Below, in pieces: positions 15,826-17,714 of a DNA stretch of 17,714 nucleotides. The DNA comes from an uncultured Allosphingosinicella sp. GTDB taxonomy: Bacteria > Pseudomonadota > Alphaproteobacteria > Sphingomonadales > Sphingomonadaceae. Made by a program: the position numbers and the translations under genes. The notes under the pieces were generated by a model. That model was not told the DNA's origin. It worked only from the letters and a program-made list of their open reading frames with translations, and made no database searches. Where the stretch lies: the NCBI GenBank assembly GCA_934539295.1, contig CAKTCN010000049.1, positions 1-17,714 of the forward strand, read 5' to 3'. The first letter of the stretch is position 1. Every line of letters begins with the position of its first letter.

Positions 15826-15850
15826 ACTTGCTTCCACTTGAATGTATATA
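15822..15850 (+). promoter_or_regulatory. Predicted vapBC(-trmD-rplS) promoter
   Basis: TTGAAC (15822-15827) and TATATA (15845-15850) are separated by 17 bp, close to the sigma-70 consensus. The -35 overlaps the stop codon of the ATPase gene, and the -10 lies inside the left arm of the operator. It is the only good promoter visible before vapB, and by position it would also transcribe trmD and rplS. Confidence 0.65.
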
Positions 15851-15865
15851 CGTCGTGTATATACA
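15843..15865. promoter_or_regulatory. Inverted-repeat operator for VapB/VapBC autoregulation
   Basis: TGTATATAC (15843-15851) and GTATATACA (15857-15865) form a perfect 9-bp inverted repeat with a 5-bp spacer. Each arm also contains the self-palindrome GTATATAC. It covers the -10 and ends 12 nt before the vapB ATG. AbrB-type VapB antitoxins usually bind such sites with VapC to repress their own promoter. The AT-rich palindrome stands out sharply in this GC-rich region. Confidence 0.75.
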
Positions 15866-15877
15866 AGGTGCGACGTT

Positions 15878-16159
15878 ATGGACCGTGAGTACCGAGCGCG
15901 AGTGTTCAAGTCGGGCAATTCATTGGCGCTGAGGCTGCCCAAGGCCTTAGGCCTGTCCGCAGGCGCAGAGATGCGCGTGAGGGAGGAAGCCGGTAAATTC
16001 GTAGTCGAACCCGCAGATTCAACCCGCAAGATCAGCGGTGAAGGTTGGATGGGATTGATGCCGGGCGCGAAGCCGCAGGCGGCGGAGGAACGTGAATTCG
16101 AGTCATCGCGGCGGCCCTGGGATGATCCCAACTGGACTGGCTGGACAAGTGGATCGTGA
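15878..16159 (+). CDS. vapB: Antitoxin VapB, AbrB/MazE (SpoVT-AbrB) type
   Basis: The 93 residues have an N-terminal swapped-hairpin DNA-binding domain with the signature ARVFKSGNSLALRLPKALGL (residues 7-26), followed by the EMRVREEAGKFVVEP strand pair. The C-terminal tail, ending RRPWDDPNWTGW, is of the kind that wraps the toxin. The start is the ATG at 15878, with AAGGTG about 7 nt before it. An upstream ATG at 15842 would place the operator inside the coding region and is rejected. The stop overlaps the vapC GTG (GTGA), so antitoxin and toxin are coupled. Base composition is visibly richer in A+T than the flanking genes, hinting at acquisition by transfer. Confidence 0.92.
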   Translation: MDREYRARVFKSGNSLALRLPKALGLSAGAEMRVREEAGKFVVEPADSTRKISGEGWMGLMPGAKPQAAEEREFESSRRPWDDPNWTGWTSGS

Positions 16160-16533
16160 AGTATCTGATTGACGCGAATATCTGCATCCGGTTGCTTGGA
16201 AGCGGGAGCGAGGGACTTAAGGAGCGTGTACGTGAACGCGACGCTGGAGACATCGGCATCTCGGCGATCGCCTTCGCTGAAGTCGCACTTGGGAGTCGGA
16301 ACGGGAAGGCGCCTTCGCTGGCTGTGCTGGATCATTTCCGCAGCCAGATACCTGTGCTACCTTTCGATGAGCTGGCTGCGAAGAAGTATGCGGAGCTTCC
16401 GTTCAGCCGCGGCAGCTATGACCGGCTCATTGCCGCTCATGCGCTCGCCCTCGATCTGATCCTGGTTACGGACAACGAGAGGCATTTCTCCACAATTTCG
16501 AATTTGCGTGTTGAGAACTGGGTTGCCGCATGA
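16156..16533 (+). CDS. vapC: Toxin VapC, PIN-domain ribonuclease
   Basis: The 125 residues form a PIN-domain toxin. VapC proteins are Mg-dependent endoribonucleases that typically cut tRNAs (often initiator tRNA) or rRNA. The acidic set is intact: D6 (YLIDANICI), E42 (IAFAEVALG), D89 ([11 protein letters not shown]) and D106-N107 (LVTDN). It ends with the usual RVENW segment. Nothing suggests inactivation. The start is GTG at 16156, overlapping the vapB stop. The stop overlaps the trmD ATG as ATGA. The cellular target cannot be read from the sequence. Confidence 0.93.
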   Translation: MKYLIDANICIRLLGSGSEGLKERVRERDAGDIGISAIAFAEVALGSRNGKAPSLAVLDHFRSQIPVLPFDELAAKKYAELPFSRGSYDRLIAAHALALDLILVTDNERHFSTISNLRVENWVAA

Positions 16534-17273
16534 CCTTCGCCGCCACAATCCTTACCCTCTACCCCGACATGTTCCCTGGGCCGCTTGGACAGAGCCTTGC
16601 CGGACGGGCCTTGTCCGAAGGCAAGTGGTCGCTCGACACCGTCCAGATCCGCGACTTCGCGACCGACAGGCACAAGTCGGTGGACGACACGCCAGCGGGT
16701 GGCGGGGCGGGGATGGTGATGCGCGCGGACGTGCTGGCGTCGGCCGTCGATCATGTGCTGGAGCGGCAGCCCGCAGCGCCGATGCTGGCGATGACGCCGC
16801 GTGGGCGTCCACTCACGCAGGCGCTGGTGCGTGGCCTTGCCGCAGGGCCCGGCGTGTCGATCCTGTGCGGGCGGTTCGAGGGTATCGACGAGCGCCTGTT
16901 CGAGGCGCGGCCGATTATTCCCGTGTCGATCGGCGACTACATCCTTTCGGGCGGCGAGACGGCGGCGATCGTCCTGCTCGACGCTTGCGTTCGGCTGCTG
17001 CCCGGGGTAATGGGCGCAGCTTCGAGCGGTGAGGAGGAAAGCTTCGAAAGCGGCCTCCTCGAATACCCTCATTATACCCGACCTTATGAATGGGAAGGGC
17101 GCACGATCCCTGAGGTGCTGCGATCGGGGGATCATGCGAAGATCGCCGCCTGGCGTCATGCCAGGTCGGTCGACGATACACGGTCAAGGCGGCCGGACCT
17201 GATGGAGCGTCAAGGGGACGTTCCCGGTCGGTCGCCCTCTGGCGCGCGGCAAGAAACGAAGGCTGATAAGTAA
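16530..17273 (+). CDS. trmD: tRNA (guanine37-N1)-methyltransferase TrmD
   Basis: TrmD uses SAM to make m1G37 in tRNAs reading CNN codons, preventing +1 frameshifts, and is generally essential. The 247 residues show the SPOUT trefoil-knot SAM site: [10 protein letters not shown] (113-122) and [10 protein letters not shown] (134-143). The GGGAGMVMR loop, R155 ([10 protein letters not shown]) and [11 protein letters not shown] are also present. The residue matching catalytic Asp169 of H. influenzae TrmD (EEDSF, recalled alignment) is Glu170 here (EEESF), a conservative change. The C-terminal tail after RRPDLM is short and polar. It starts inside the vapC stop with only a weak Shine-Dalgarno (GAGAAC), so initiation probably depends on vapC translation. 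rplS begins within its stop. Confidence 0.97.
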   Translation: MTFAATILTLYPDMFPGPLGQSLAGRALSEGKWSLDTVQIRDFATDRHKSVDDTPAGGGAGMVMRADVLASAVDHVLERQPAAPMLAMTPRGRPLTQALVRGLAAGPGVSILCGRFEGIDERLFEARPIIPVSIGDYILSGGETAAIVLLDACVRLLPGVMGAASSGEEESFESGLLEYPHYTRPYEWEGRTIPEVLRSGDHAKIAAWRHARSVDDTRSRRPDLMERQGDVPGRSPSGARQETKADK

Positions 17274-17665
17274 TGAACCTCATCCAGACGCTCGAGGCCG
17301 AGGCCATCGCGCAGTTCAACAGCACCAAGTCCATTCCGGAATTCCGCCCCGGCGATACCCTCCGCGTCGGCGTGAAGGTCGTCGAAGGCGAGCGCACCCG
17401 CGTCCAGGCCTATGAAGGCGTCTGCATCGCCCGCGCGAACCGTGGCCTTGGCTCCAGCTTCACCGTCCGCAAGATCAGCTTCGGCGAAGGCGTCGAGCGC
17501 GTGTTCCCGCTGTACAGCCCGAACATCGATTCGATCGAGGTCGTGCGCCGCGGTGCCGTCCGCCGCGCCAAGCTCTATTACCTGCGTGGCCGCACCGGCA
17601 AGTCGGCGCGTATCGCCGAGCGCCGCGACGTGCGCCCGACCGAGGAAGTCGCCGCCGCGGAGTGA
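17273..17665 (+). CDS. rplS: 50S ribosomal protein L19
   Basis: L19 sits at the 30S-50S interface. The 130 residues match the family: [57 protein letters not shown], then [24 protein letters not shown] short acidic tail (PTEEVAAAE) extends beyond the E. coli length of 115. The ATG at 17273 overlaps the trmD stop by one base (TAATG), with AAGG upstream. It is the last complete gene. Strong ribosomal-protein expression must come either through vapBC-trmD or from an internal promoter that I could not identify. Confidence 0.98.
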   Translation: MNLIQTLEAEAIAQFNSTKSIPEFRPGDTLRVGVKVVEGERTRVQAYEGVCIARANRGLGSSFTVRKISFGEGVERVFPLYSPNIDSIEVVRRGAVRRAKLYYLRGRTGKSARIAERRDVRPTEEVAAAE

Positions 17666-17714
17666 TCCGCAGCGTAGCGCAGCAGTAAAGAGGGCGCGGT
17701 GGCGACAAGTCACC

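Noticed and set aside
15842..15877. Earlier ATG for vapB
   Set aside because: It lies in the promoter and operator, leaving no room for a leader or ribosome-binding site, and adds residues foreign to AbrB-type antitoxins.
13260..16533. A complete antiphage island made of flavoprotein, HerA-like ATPase and vapBC
   Set aside because: The genes are not in one operon, no effector nuclease is present, and the first two look native. The evidence supports only the separate observations given above.
17666..17714. Terminator after rplS
   Set aside because: A 6-bp stem with one G-T pair at 17698-17714 is possible, but the window ends before any T-run could be seen.

Overview
The window is GC-rich, densely packed bacterial chromosome. 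Protein character and gene order point to an alphaproteobacterium, most likely a sphingomonad (Sphingomonas sensu lato). The reasons are the Ffh with a Gly-rich tail, the S16 with an Ala/Glu-rich tail, the dapF-mtaB-ftsY-yciB chain, and intergenic palindromic repeats of kinds common in that group. This placement is from recognition, not from a search. Almost everything is core housekeeping. No phage, IS element, CRISPR array, tRNA or rRNA was seen.

Left part (1-5835). The 3' part of prfC (release factor 3, cut by the window edge) is coupled to an HI0933/YhiN-type flavoprotein. A small '4-fold beta flower'-like protein follows. On the minus strand lie a Tat-exported DUF885 lipoprotein with a metallopeptidase-like HEATPGHH motif, and YciB/IspZ. 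Two intergenic palindromic repeats sit here (3202-3249 and 5127-5196).

Middle (5227-10268, minus strand). One co-directional run reads, in transcription order: a GGDEF/EAL protein with a degenerate GGDEF and an intact EAL catalytic set, then dapF, mtaB, ftsY and yciB. The last four are joined by 4-nt overlaps or a 1-nt gap. The SRP receptor FtsY lies close to its partner Ffh, which is on the other strand.

Right part (10269-17714). A promoter and a GC-rich leader precede ffh-rpsP-rimM. In many bacteria rpsP-rimM-trmD-rplS is one uninterrupted operon. Here rimM and trmD are about 3.4 kb apart. Between them lie a reverse-strand thioredoxin-reductase-like flavoprotein, a HerA/DUF87-type ATPase, and a vapBC toxin-antitoxin pair with its own promoter and a perfect inverted-repeat operator. 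vapB, vapC, trmD and rplS overlap one another (GTGA, ATGA, TAATG). The essential genes trmD and rplS are therefore wired directly behind an autoregulated toxin-antitoxin module; this is the most unusual thing in the window. A repeat element between rpsP and rimM appears to supply the rimM ribosome-binding site.

No gene-free stretch exceeds 300 bases. The longest are 10269-10470 (promoter and leader of ffh) and 2655-2840 (a weak inverted repeat, otherwise nothing recognised). The last 49 bases after rplS hold no recognisable gene.
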